DNA of 34,779 nucleotides from Blastocatellia bacterium (GTDB lineage Bacteria > Acidobacteriota > Blastocatellia > RBC074): assembly GCA_016789725.1 (NCBI GenBank), contig JAEUQN010000065.1, positions 1 to 34,779 on the forward strand. Direction: 5' to 3'. Below the pieces are notes generated by a model, which saw only the letters and a list, made by a program, of their open reading frames with translations, was not told the DNA's origin and ran no database searches. The position numbers and the translations under genes were made by a program. Below are positions 10,476 to 18,792 of the stretch, piece after piece (positions within the stretch are counted from its first letter, which is position 1; every line of letters starts with the position of its first letter).

Positions 10476-11900
10476 ATGAAACTGCAACGCACAATGCTTT
10501 GTCTATTGATTTGCTGCTGGTGTGCATCGCTTGTCACCGCGCAGCGCAGGCCGAATATCGTGCTGATCTTTGCTGATGATTTGGGCTGGAAAGATGTGGG
10601 CTATCAAGGCTCAGATTTTTACGAAACGCCCAACCTTGACCGATTAGCCAAAGCGGGCATGGTGTTCACCCAGGCCTATGCAGGCGCAGGCAATTGCGTG
10701 CCGAGTCGAGCCGTGATGCTGTCCGGGCAATACAGCCCGCGCCACAGCGTGTATGCCGTGGGCGACACCGAACGGGGGCCAAAGAAACTGATGCGATTGA
10801 TTCCGATTCCGAACAAAAGCGGCCTTGCGCCTGCAAACATTACGATGGCTGAGGCCTTAAAAGACGCGGGCTATACGACGGGACTCTTTGGCAAATGGCA
10901 TCTGGGTGGTCAGGACGGTGCAAGGCCGCAGGAGCAGGGCTTTGATACTTATTTTGATTCGCGTCCGAATCCGAATCAGAAACGCGACGAACCGGAAGAC
11001 CCGAAAGGTATTTATTCGCTGACGCGTGCGGCGGCAAAGTTCATCGAGACCAATCAAGACAGGCCATTCTTTGCGTATCTGGCGCATCACGCCATTCACT
11101 CGGCATTGGAAGCGCGCCCCGCTTCGCTGGCTAAATTTCAGGCCAAGCAACCCGGCGCACAGCACAAGCATGCGTTGTATGCTGCGTGTTTGTACGATCT
11201 GGATGATGGGGTGGGATTGTTGCTCGGAAAATTGAAAGAACTCGGCCTCGACAAAAACACTTTGGTGATTTTCATGAGTGATAACGGCGGCACACAGCAA
11301 TCGTCGCAGGAACCACTACGCGGCAACAAAGGTGCGTATTACGAAGGCGGCATCCGCGAACCATTCATTGCCTATTGGCCGGGTGTTATCAAACCCGGCT
11401 CGCGCAATACGACGCCTATTCACAACGTGGATTTGTATCCTACGTTTCTTGCCGCAGCGAGCGCGAACGCACCCAAACCGCTCGACGGCGAAAGTCTGCT
11501 GCCGTTATTCAAAGGCACCGGCAAGCTCAAACGCCAAGCGATCTTTTGGCATTTTCCTGGCTATCTGGATGATCCCGTGATTCGTGGCCGCGATCCCGTC
11601 TTTCGCACGCGCCCCGTCAGCGTGATTCGCAAGGGCGATTGGAAACTGCATCTCTATCACGAGGAATGGCAGCTTGATGGTGGGCGCGAAACGCTTGCGA
11701 CAAACAATGCCGTCGAACTGTACAACATCGCAATGGATATCGGCGAACGCCATAATCTGGCTAATACGAACAAGGCCAAGCGCGATGAGTTACTCAATGA
11801 GCTACTGGCGTGGATCAAAGCGACGAATGCGCCGTTGCCGACAGAAAAGCATCCTGCGTATGCGCCGGACGGAAAGGCAGCCAAACAGGCAAATAAATAA
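10476..11900 (+). CDS. secreted sulfatase D, CVPSR motif
   Basis: The 474-residue protein has a short cysteine-rich signal peptide (MKLQRTMLCLLICCWCASLVTAQ), then RPNIVLIFADDLGWKDVGYQGSDFYETPNLDRLA and the canonical CVPSR at 74-78. GKWHLGG, FMSDNGGTQ and the C-terminal DWKLHLYHE region are the usual arylsulfatase A-type landmarks. The layout is close to bacterial exo-acting carbohydrate sulfatases, but the substrate cannot be read from sequence. It begins 5 bases after sulfatase C with no clear ribosome site, so translation may depend on the upstream gene. An 11-base gap leads to sulfatase E. Confidence 0.92.
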   Translation: MKLQRTMLCLLICCWCASLVTAQRRPNIVLIFADDLGWKDVGYQGSDFYETPNLDRLAKAGMVFTQAYAGAGNCVPSRAVMLSGQYSPRHSVYAVGDTERGPKKLMRLIPIPNKSGLAPANITMAEALKDAGYTTGLFGKWHLGGQDGARPQEQGFDTYFDSRPNPNQKRDEPEDPKGIYSLTRAAAKFIETNQDRPFFAYLAHHAIHSALEARPASLAKFQAKQPGAQHKHALYAACLYDLDDGVGLLLGKLKELGLDKNTLVIFMSDNGGTQQSSQEPLRGNKGAYYEGGIREPFIAYWPGVIKPGSRNTTPIHNVDLYPTFLAAASANAPKPLDGESLLPLFKGTGKLKRQAIFWHFPGYLDDPVIRGRDPVFRTRPVSVIRKGDWKLHLYHEEWQLDGGRETLATNNAVELYNIAMDIGERHNLANTNKAKRDELLNELLAWIKATNAPLPTEKHPAYAPDGKAAKQANK

Positions 11901-11911
11901 ACAAGAAAACT

Positions 11912-13558
11912 ATGAACCTCCAACGCATCACCTTGAGCCTTGTTCTCTTGACGTTCATTTGGCAATCGCCTGTCACAACGGCACAGCGTCAACCCACCAG
12001 ACCCAATATTTTGTTCTGCTTTGCCGATGACTGGGGGCGGTATGCCAGCATTTATGCGACGCTCGAAAAACAGCCTTCACTCAATCAAATCGTCAAAACA
12101 CCCAATATTGATCGGGTCGCGCGCGAAGGGGTGGTGTTTCGGCGCGCGTTTGTGAATGCGCCGTCGTGTACGCCGTGTCGCAGCGCGCTCTTGTCCGGGC
12201 GCTACTTTTTCAATACCGGGCGCGGCGCGATTTTGCAGACGGCCCAGTGGGACGCGGCCATTCCGAGCTACCCCCATTTGTTGCGCGACGCGGGCTATCA
12301 CATTGGCGAAACGTACAAGGTCTGGAGCCCCGGCACGCCGAACGATGCGCCGTTTGGCGCGGGCAAATATGCGTACGAAAAAGCAGGCAACCTGCCGAAT
12401 AACTTTTCGGAAAACGTGACGGAGATGGTTAAGCAAGGCCAATCGCTTGAGGCCGCGCGCGAAAAAATCTACGGGCAAGTCAAAGCGAATTTCGACGCCT
12501 TTCTCGCGGATCGCAAAACGGGACAGCCCTGGCATTATTGGTTTGGACCGACCACGACGCACCGCCGCTGGGTCAAAGGCTCGGGCAAAAAGCTGTGGAG
12601 TATCGAACCCGATTCATTAAAAGGCAAGCTGCCGCCATTTCTGCCCGATGTTCACGAAGTGCGCGAAGATGTGGCCGATTATCTAGGCGAAGTGCAGGCC
12701 TACGACGCTTACATCGGTGTGTTGCTGAAACGGTTGGAAGAAACGGGCGAGATGGACAACACGTTGATCGTCATCAGCGGCGATCACGGGATGCCCGGCG
12801 TGACGAACGGCAAATGCAATCTGTATGACTTCGGCACGGGCGTGGCGTTGACGGCACGCTGGCCCAACGGGATCAAAGGCAAAGGTCGTGTGATTGATGA
12901 TCTCGTCAGCCTGCCCGATTTAGCGCCGACGTTTTTGGAAGCGGCGGGCGTGTCGTTGCCCGCTGGTATGAACGCGCGCAGTTTGCTGAACGTGCTCCGC
13001 GCCAATAAAAACGGGCAGATCGAAGCACAACGCAATTGGGTGATTGCCGGACGTGAACGCCATGTCGCGTTTGCGAACGAAAACAATTTGCCGTATCCGC
13101 AACGCAGTTTGCGCACGCCGGAGTTTTTGTACATCCGCAACTTCAAACCCGAACGCTGGCCGCTCGGCTATCCCGTGACCGTGACGGACACGACCACCCC
13201 GACGCAGCAGGAATTGGAAGAACAAACCTACGCCGCCTTTGCCGATATGGACGCCAGCCCGACGAAAGCGTGGCTGGTGCTGCATCGCAACGAACCGCAA
13301 TGGAAAAGGTTCTATGACATCGCGTTTGCGCGTCGCCCCGGCGAAGAGTTGTACGATTTGCGACGTGATCCGTTCCAGATGAACAATGTTGTGGCTGATC
13401 CGAAATACGCGAACGACAAAGCGCGATTGTCCGCACAACTGATGCGGGTATTGACCGATGCGGGCGATCCGCGTGTGACGGGTGAGGCACAAACATTTGA
13501 ACGTCCACCGTTCACCGATCCCAGCCCACAACAGCCACAACGGAGAGCTTCGCAATGA
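11912..13558 (+). CDS. secreted sulfatase E, CTPCR active-site variant
   Basis: The 548-residue protein has a signal peptide (MNLQRITLSLVLLTFIWQSPVTTAQ) and RPNILFCFADDWGRYASIY. The formylglycine motif is CTPCR at 86-90: position 4 is cysteine rather than serine, leaving two cysteines in the motif. It shares with sulfatase B the altered lysine loop (TYKVWSPG), the histidine region (WFGPTTTHRRW) and the C-terminal segment, so the two are probably paralogues separated by two unrelated sulfatases. VISGDHGMPGVTNGKCNLYDFG is the second metal region. The protein ends in a Pro/Gln-rich tail. The gene overlaps sulfatase F by ATGA. Confidence 0.92.
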   Translation: MNLQRITLSLVLLTFIWQSPVTTAQRQPTRPNILFCFADDWGRYASIYATLEKQPSLNQIVKTPNIDRVAREGVVFRRAFVNAPSCTPCRSALLSGRYFFNTGRGAILQTAQWDAAIPSYPHLLRDAGYHIGETYKVWSPGTPNDAPFGAGKYAYEKAGNLPNNFSENVTEMVKQGQSLEAAREKIYGQVKANFDAFLADRKTGQPWHYWFGPTTTHRRWVKGSGKKLWSIEPDSLKGKLPPFLPDVHEVREDVADYLGEVQAYDAYIGVLLKRLEETGEMDNTLIVISGDHGMPGVTNGKCNLYDFGTGVALTARWPNGIKGKGRVIDDLVSLPDLAPTFLEAAGVSLPAGMNARSLLNVLRANKNGQIEAQRNWVIAGRERHVAFANENNLPYPQRSLRTPEFLYIRNFKPERWPLGYPVTVTDTTTPTQQELEEQTYAAFADMDASPTKAWLVLHRNEPQWKRFYDIAFARRPGEELYDLRRDPFQMNNVVADPKYANDKARLSAQLMRVLTDAGDPRVTGEAQTFERPPFTDPSPQQPQRRASQ

Positions 13559-14979
13559 ACAAATTCGCCACTTTCCTGGTGTTATTCTTTGTCGCCCTGC
13601 CTATCGTCTGCGCGCAATCGCGCAATGCCACGCGCCCGCCGAATATCGTGCTGGTGTTGATTGATGACTACGGTTGGGCCGACACCGGATGTTACGGCAG
13701 CACCTATCATCGCACGCCGAACATTGATGCGCTCGCGGCGCGCGGGATGCGCTTCACCGATGCCTATGCGGCTGCGCCTGTCTGTTCGCCGACGCGCGCC
13801 GCCTTGATGACGGGCAAGCATCCGGCGCGACTGCATTTGACCGATTGGCTGCCCGGTCGTGATGACAAACCGAATCAGAAACTCGCACGTCCGACGATTC
13901 GACAGGAATTACCGCTCGCGGAAACGACACTTGCGGAAGCCTTGCAAAAAGTGGGTTATAAAACCGCGCACATCGGCAAATGGCATTTGGGCAATGCGGG
14001 CTTTGAGCCGGAAAAACAAGGCTTTGATTTGAACGTCGCAGGCGATCACACTGGCACCCCGCTCAGCTATTTTGCGCCGTATCAACGCGACGGGCGGTTT
14101 ATGCCCAAGCTCGAAAGCGCGCCGCCGGGCGAATACCTAACCGACCGTTTGACCACCGAATCCGAACGCTTCATCGAACAACATAAAGACCAACCGTTTT
14201 TCCTCTACCTGTCGCATTACACCACGCACATCCCGATGAAAGCGAAAGCGGAGTTGATTGCGAAATACCGCGCGTTGCCGAAGCCCGAACGCGGGCAAAA
14301 CAATCCTGTTTATGCAGCGATGATCGAAAGCATGGACGAGAGCATCGGGCGATTGATGCGCAAGCTGGAACAGGCAGGAATCGCGGACAACACGGTGTTC
14401 ATTTTTACGGCAGACAATGGCGGACTGGCTACACCGGAAGGGCCGGATACGCCTGCGACGACGAACGCGCCGCTACGGGCAGGTAAAGGCTATCTGTACG
14501 AAGGCGGCATCCGCGTGCCGCTGATTGTGACCTGGCCGCAACGAATTAAAGCGGGCGGCGTCCATCGCACGCCTGTGAATTCAATGGATTTGTTTGCGAC
14601 CGCAGTCGAAATCGCTGGGTTGAAAAACACGACCGGCGTAGACGGCATGAGTTTATTGCCATTGCTAACTGGACGTGGCAATCTCACGCGCGATGCCTTG
14701 TACTGGCATTATCCGCATTACAGCAATCAAAGCATTAACGGCGGTCACTTCGATCAACCCGGTGCCGCAATCCGGCAGGGTGATTACAAACTGATCGAGT
14801 TTTATCAGGCCAATCACGTCGAGTTGTACGATTTGAAACACGACTTGAGCGAACAACGCGATCTGGCGCGCAGTCGCCCCCAACAAGCACAGAAACTACG
14901 ACAAAAGCTGGCAGCTTGGCGAGCATCAGTCGGCGCGCAAATGATGACACTTAACCCGAATTACAAAGCTGCGAAGTAA
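13555..14979 (+). CDS. secreted sulfatase F, CSPTR motif
   Basis: The 474-residue protein has a signal peptide (MNKFATFLVLFFVALPIVCAQ), then RPPNIVLVLIDDYGWADTGCYGSTYHRTPNIDALA and CSPTR at 77-81, a common active variant. GKWHLGN, FTADNGG and the C-terminal DYKLIEFYQANHVELYDL strand complete an arylsulfatase A-like fold. GGAGAG lies upstream of the ATG inside the end of sulfatase E, and the four-base overlap indicates translational coupling. It is the last gene of the uninterrupted sulfatase run; the AlkZ-like gene follows after 15 bases. Confidence 0.92.
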   Translation: MNKFATFLVLFFVALPIVCAQSRNATRPPNIVLVLIDDYGWADTGCYGSTYHRTPNIDALAARGMRFTDAYAAAPVCSPTRAALMTGKHPARLHLTDWLPGRDDKPNQKLARPTIRQELPLAETTLAEALQKVGYKTAHIGKWHLGNAGFEPEKQGFDLNVAGDHTGTPLSYFAPYQRDGRFMPKLESAPPGEYLTDRLTTESERFIEQHKDQPFFLYLSHYTTHIPMKAKAELIAKYRALPKPERGQNNPVYAAMIESMDESIGRLMRKLEQAGIADNTVFIFTADNGGLATPEGPDTPATTNAPLRAGKGYLYEGGIRVPLIVTWPQRIKAGGVHRTPVNSMDLFATAVEIAGLKNTTGVDGMSLLPLLTGRGNLTRDALYWHYPHYSNQSINGGHFDQPGAAIRQGDYKLIEFYQANHVELYDLKHDLSEQRDLARSRPQQAQKLRQKLAAWRASVGAQMMTLNPNYKAAK

Positions 14980-14994
14980 GCAGTGCGGGAATGC

Positions 14995-16068
14995 ATGAAT
15001 ACTCTTTCAGATATTGCAGAACAACGACTCCATAACCAACTTTTAAGCCACACGACGCTCAATCAGCCGCGTGAAGTTGTGCAGTGGATGGGCGCAATGC
15101 AGGCGCAGGATTATGCGGGCGCGAAATGGGCGATTGCACAGCGCGCGCAAGGTCTGACGGATGCGGCGCTAGATAGTGCTCTGGCCGATGGCTCGATTCT
15201 GCGCACGCATGTTTTGCGCCCGACGTGGCATTTTGTAGCGCCGTCGGACATTCGCTGGATGCTGCAATTGACCGCCCCGCGCGTGCATGCCTTCAACGCT
15301 TTTCAGTATCGCAAACAGGAATTGGATGATGCCACCTTCAAGAAAAGCAACGCGGCACTGACCAAAGCTTTGCGCGGAGGTCGGCAATTGACGCGCCCGG
15401 AATTGGCGGCTGCGCTCGAACGCGCTGGGATTGCGACGGACGATTTGCGCGCGACGTTATTGGTGATGCGCGCGGAATTAGATGGCATCGTTTGCAGCGG
15501 TGCGCGACGAGGCAAGCAGTTCACGTATGCCTTGCTCGAAGAACGTGTGCCCCCGGCTCCTGCCCGCACGAAGGAAGAAGCGCTCGCCGAACTCGCCACG
15601 CGCTATTTACAGAGCCGTGGCCCTGCGACACTAAAAGATTTTGCCTGGTGGTCGGGGCTGACCGTTGCCGAAGCCAAAGCGGGAATCGAAAGCGTGCAGT
15701 CACAATTCAACTCTGAAACGGTAGATGGGCAGACTTATTGGTTTCCTGACCTTGCGTTGCCCGCGCGCAGCAAAACGCCGACTGTACATTTATTGGCAAC
15801 GTATGATGAATATCTGATCGGCTATAAAGATCGCAGCGCCGTCGTCAATCCGACGGAGGCAGCGCAAGTTGTCGGTGGCGAAGTTTTCACTTCGACCATC
15901 GTGCTTGACGGTCAAGTCGTCGGCGTCTGGAAGCGAACACTCAAGGCAGGTTCTGTCAGTCTTGCAACGACGCTGTTCACAAAGCTGACGATAGCACAAA
16001 CCCAAGCAGTTGCCGCTGCTGCACAGCAGTATGCAACCTTTCTAAATCTGCCGCTGGCACAATCATAA
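14995..16068 (+). CDS. winged-helix DNA-binding domain protein, AlkZ-like (HTH_42 family)
   Basis: The 357-residue protein matches the HTH_42/AlkZ family (PF06224) by length and by the N-terminal MQAQDYAGAKWAIAQR segment. Residues Q36-A37-Q38 fit the catalytic QxQ signature of AlkZ, a DNA glycosylase that unhooks interstrand crosslinks. Other family strings are ILRTHVLRPTWHFVAPSDIRWML, SRGPATLKDFAWWSGL and LATYDEYLIGYKDR. I chose ATG 14995, with GGGA upstream; an in-frame GTG at 14983 is an alternative. DNA repair is unexpected inside a sulfatase run. It may simply be a passenger, or the family may have other roles. No signal peptide is visible, so it is cytoplasmic. Confidence 0.85.
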   Translation: MNTLSDIAEQRLHNQLLSHTTLNQPREVVQWMGAMQAQDYAGAKWAIAQRAQGLTDAALDSALADGSILRTHVLRPTWHFVAPSDIRWMLQLTAPRVHAFNAFQYRKQELDDATFKKSNAALTKALRGGRQLTRPELAAALERAGIATDDLRATLLVMRAELDGIVCSGARRGKQFTYALLEERVPPAPARTKEEALAELATRYLQSRGPATLKDFAWWSGLTVAEAKAGIESVQSQFNSETVDGQTYWFPDLALPARSKTPTVHLLATYDEYLIGYKDRSAVVNPTEAAQVVGGEVFTSTIVLDGQVVGVWKRTLKAGSVSLATTLFTKLTIAQTQAVAAAAQQYATFLNLPLAQS

Positions 16069-16090
16069 TTGGCTTAAAGCGGTTTTCAGT

Positions 16091-16190
16091 TGGGTGCGCC
16101 CGCGCCCTCGCAGGCAGAGACTCGGCAGCGATACCTTTCTCGGCAACGGAGACACCCGCGAGGTTGCCTGCGTGAGGCACGAGGCGCACC
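16091..16190. repeat. diverged second copy of the 100-bp palindromic element
   Basis: The left end TGGGTGCGCCCGCGC matches the element at 540-639 over about 26 bp with two differences. The right end (about 16165-16191) is its imperfect reverse complement, including GCAGGCA paired with TGCCTGC. The interior is unrelated. It fills most of the 144-base gap between the AlkZ-like and sulfatase G genes and may act as a hairpin separating them. Confidence 0.65.
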
Positions 16191-16212
16191 GCACGCACTT
16201 GAACACTTCTAT

Positions 16213-17697
16213 ATGAAATTACGCACAATATTTTTTTTGAGACTTTGTTTCGTTTTGCTGAGCTTCACTTGGAGCGGGCAATTGTGGGCGCAAACTGCCG
16301 CGCGTCCCAATGTTGTCCTCTTCATTGCGGATGATCTGGCGTGGGAAGACACGGGCGCGTATGGCAATCCGAAAGTTGGCACCCCGAACATAGATCGGCT
16401 GGCGCGCGAAGGGCTGCGATTTACGCGCGCGTTTGTGACGATCTCTTCGTGCAGTCCCAGCCGTTCCAGCTTGATCACCGGACGCTATCCGCACAGTGCC
16501 GACGCGGAGCAATTGCACTGGCCGTTGCCAGCCGAACAAGTGACGTTTGTCGAAAAGCTCAAGGCCACTGGTTATTGGACGGCGGCCTCCGGCAAATGGC
16601 ATCTCGGCGCGGCGGTGAAAAATCGTTTTGATCTCGTAGACGATCCGGGCGAAGCAGGATTTCAAACTGATCCGAAGACGGGCAAGATGCTGGCGGCAGA
16701 CGACAGCGGCGCTGCCGGGTGGTTGCCGGTCATGCAGAAACGTCCAACTGACAAGCCATTTTTCCTCTGGTTTGCCGCACTTGATCCGCATCGCGATTAT
16801 GTCGAAAACAGCATTGCCAATCCGCACAAACCGGCGGATGTGATTGTGCCGCCGCATTTGCCGGACACGCCGGAAGTGCGCTATGAACTTGCGCTGTATT
16901 ATGACGAAATTACGCGACTCGATGAAAATGTGGGCAAAGTGATGACGGAACTGGAACGGCAAGGCGTGGCTGACAACACGTTGATTTTATTTATCAGCGA
17001 CAATGGTCGTCCGTTTCCCGGCGCGAAAACGACGATGTATGACTTTGGCATTCGCACGCCGTTGCTGGCGCGTTGGCCGAAAGGCATTCGGCGCGGACTG
17101 GTGTCGGACAGCTTAATCAGCAGCATTGATCTGGCACCGACCATCTTGCAACTCGCGGGCGCGACCGTTCCCTCAACCGTGCAGGGCAAAAGTTTTGTGA
17201 ATGTTCTGAAGAATCCGAAAGCGAAAATTCGTGACGCGATTTATGCCGAAAAGAATTGGCACGATTACGAAGACCGTGTGCGCGCGGTGCGCAATGAACG
17301 TTTCAAATACATTCGCAATGATTACCCTGATTTGGCCGGCACGCCGTCCGCTGATGCCGGGCGCAGTCCGACGATGGACGCGATTCGTCGTTGGCACAGA
17401 GAAGGGAAGTTGACGCCATTGCAAAGCCGCATTTTCCAAGCCCCGCGCCCGGCTGAAGAACTCTACGATGTCATCGCTGATCCTCTCGAAATCAACAATC
17501 TGGCGGGCAATCCGCGTTATGCCAAAACGCTCGCCACTTTGCGCGCCAGGTTGAAGCAATGGGGCGACGAGACGAATGATGTGTTGCCTGTGCGCCGCAC
17601 ACCGGATGAATTTGATCGTGTGACCGGACAGCCTTTGCCGGGCCGCAAGTTGCCACGTCTGAGCAAGCAGGAAATGCAACGAGCGTTAGGAAAATAG
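16213..17697 (+). CDS. secreted sulfatase G, CSPSR motif (heparan N-sulfatase-like)
   Basis: The 494-residue protein has a signal peptide (MKLRTIFFLRLCFVLLSFTWSGQLWAQ), then RPNVVLFIADDLAWEDTGAYGNPKVGTPNIDRLA and the canonical CSPSR at 80-84. GKWHLG, WFAALDPHRDY and FISDNGRPFPGAKTTMYDFGIRTPLLARWP fit the N-sulfoglucosamine sulfohydrolase-like group, though substrate specificity is not proven. ATG 16213 is where the signal peptide begins; the longer open frame reads through the palindromic element and is not a plausible protein. No strong ribosome site is visible. It is separated from the other six sulfatases by the AlkZ-like gene and the repeat. Confidence 0.92.
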   Translation: MKLRTIFFLRLCFVLLSFTWSGQLWAQTAARPNVVLFIADDLAWEDTGAYGNPKVGTPNIDRLAREGLRFTRAFVTISSCSPSRSSLITGRYPHSADAEQLHWPLPAEQVTFVEKLKATGYWTAASGKWHLGAAVKNRFDLVDDPGEAGFQTDPKTGKMLAADDSGAAGWLPVMQKRPTDKPFFLWFAALDPHRDYVENSIANPHKPADVIVPPHLPDTPEVRYELALYYDEITRLDENVGKVMTELERQGVADNTLILFISDNGRPFPGAKTTMYDFGIRTPLLARWPKGIRRGLVSDSLISSIDLAPTILQLAGATVPSTVQGKSFVNVLKNPKAKIRDAIYAEKNWHDYEDRVRAVRNERFKYIRNDYPDLAGTPSADAGRSPTMDAIRRWHREGKLTPLQSRIFQAPRPAEELYDVIADPLEINNLAGNPRYAKTLATLRARLKQWGDETNDVLPVRRTPDEFDRVTGQPLPGRKLPRLSKQEMQRALGK

Positions 17698-17703
17698 CCA
17701 GCG

Positions 17704-17772
17704 TGATGGGCGGGCGGCGTGCTGATTGTGACGAATCCGCTCAGTCTGTTGCCGCCGCCTCCCACCCCATCA
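17704..17772 (+). terminator. possible hairpin after sulfatase G
   Basis: TGATGGGCGGGCGGCG at 17704-17719 can pair, with bulges, with the GC-rich stretch 17753-17772 that ends CCCCATCA. It sits 6 bases after the stop of sulfatase G. No U-tract follows directly, so a role in termination is tentative. Confidence 0.3.
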
Positions 17773-17784
17773 GGAAATCTTTTC

Positions 17785-17829
17785 TGCAAAAAAATTTAGG
17801 CGTGATAGGTTTTCCTGCCGGTTGTCGCT
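17785..17829 (+). promoter_or_regulatory. shared bipartite promoter-like motif, copy 1 (hydrolase)
   Basis: TGATAGG at 17803-17809 and GTCGCT at 17824-17829 are separated by 14 bases, with an A/T-rich stretch at about 17787-17797 upstream. The hydrolase ATG is 44 bases after GTCGCT. The same two blocks with the same spacing precede three other plus-strand genes (copies 2-4). The layout resembles a -35/-10 pair of an ECF-type sigma factor, by inference. This copy has no minus-strand kinase beside it, which indicates the motif belongs to the plus-strand gene. Confidence 0.65.
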
Positions 17830-17873
17830 TTAGCCACTGAGAACAAAATAAGAACTTCTGAAAGGAGCGAACC

Positions 17874-18599
17874 ATGTCCGTTTTCGTTTTAGTTCACGGT
17901 GCTTGGCAGGGCGCGTCTACGTGGGATTGGGTCGCCGCACAATTGCGCGCGGCGGGGCACGCGGTTTATACGCCATTACTGACAGGGTTAGGCGCGCATG
18001 CGCATCGCCTTACACCGGACATCAATTTGAGCACGCATATTCAAGATGTCGTGAGCCTGCTCGAATACGAGGATTTGAAGCACGTCACGTTAGTCGGACA
18101 CAGCTACGCGGGCATGATCATCACCGGCGTTGCCGAAGCGGCGAGCGAACGTCTTGCGCGGTTGGTGTATGTAGATGCTTTTGTGCCGCAAGATGGGCAA
18201 TCGGTGTTGCAGTTGTTGCCCGCACCGTTTCAGCAGGCCTTTCGCGCACAAGCCGACGCAGAAGGTGATGGCTGGCGGCTCAAGGCCAGCGAACGGCAAT
18301 TGGATTTGTGGGGCTTGAAAGACCCATTGGCGCGCGCGTTTGTGCGCTCGAAGTTGTGCGATTTTTCGCTCAACTGTTTTGCGGAATCATTGAATCTGCC
18401 GACGAATGCCGCCGCGCAATTGGATCGCACGTACATTGCTTGTACGGCTGAAGATTATCCCGCGCGCGTGGCCTTTCAGCCGTTTGCGACGCAGGCGCAA
18501 CAAGCTGGATGGCCCTATTTTGAGCTTCCGACCGGACACGATTGCCACGTTGAAATGCCGGAAGAATTCAGTCAAATCTTGCTGAATCTCAACTCATAG
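17874..18599 (+). CDS. alpha/beta hydrolase (small esterase type)
   Basis: The 241-residue protein opens with FVLVHGAWQGASTWDWV, carrying the oxyanion HGAW motif. The nucleophile elbow is GHSYAG with Ser77. The C-terminal TGHDCHVEMPEEF supplies the catalytic histidine near the end. It matches small plant-esterase or EstC-like hydrolases acting on esters or amides; the substrate is unknown. There is no signal peptide, so it is cytoplasmic. AAAGGAG lies 6 bases before the ATG, and the shared TGATAGG/GTCGCT motif lies just upstream. It starts the transcription unit that may continue to the NmrA-like gene across a MITE-like element. Confidence 0.9.
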   Translation: MSVFVLVHGAWQGASTWDWVAAQLRAAGHAVYTPLLTGLGAHAHRLTPDINLSTHIQDVVSLLEYEDLKHVTLVGHSYAGMIITGVAEAASERLARLVYVDAFVPQDGQSVLQLLPAPFQQAFRAQADAEGDGWRLKASERQLDLWGLKDPLARAFVRSKLCDFSLNCFAESLNLPTNAAAQLDRTYIACTAEDYPARVAFQPFATQAQQAGWPYFELPTGHDCHVEMPEEFSQILLNLNS

Positions 18600-18603
18600 A
18601 AAG

Positions 18604-18744
18604 AAACCACGGAGCGCTCGGAGTACAGGGAGAAAAACCAGACAGGGTGAAAAGGATTTTTCACCGGATTACAAAAGAATTCTTGTTAATCCTGCTCTCC
18701 ATCCTGTTAATCCTGTCCATATATCTCCGCGCGCTCCGTGGTTT
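18604..18744. repeat. MITE-like 141-bp element with 20-bp terminal inverted repeats
   Basis: The ends AAACCACGGAGCGCTCGGAG (18604-18623) and 18725-18744 are reverse complements with one mismatch. Inside are a perfect 8-bp hairpin (18646-18653 with 18658-18665, loop GGAT) and two direct copies of TGTTAATCCTG at 18684-18694 and 18705-18715, starting 21 bp apart. The element begins 4 bases after the hydrolase stop and fills most of the gap to the NmrA-like gene. No coding capacity is visible, which fits a non-autonomous mobile repeat. Confidence 0.75.
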
Positions 18745-18792
18745 TATGACTCTTTACTTTGTAACGAATCCTTGGGAAAGAAAGGGGAACCT

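Noticed and set aside
16090..16212. Longer N-terminus for sulfatase G
   Set aside because: It would translate the palindromic element and put the signal peptide 41 residues inside the protein.
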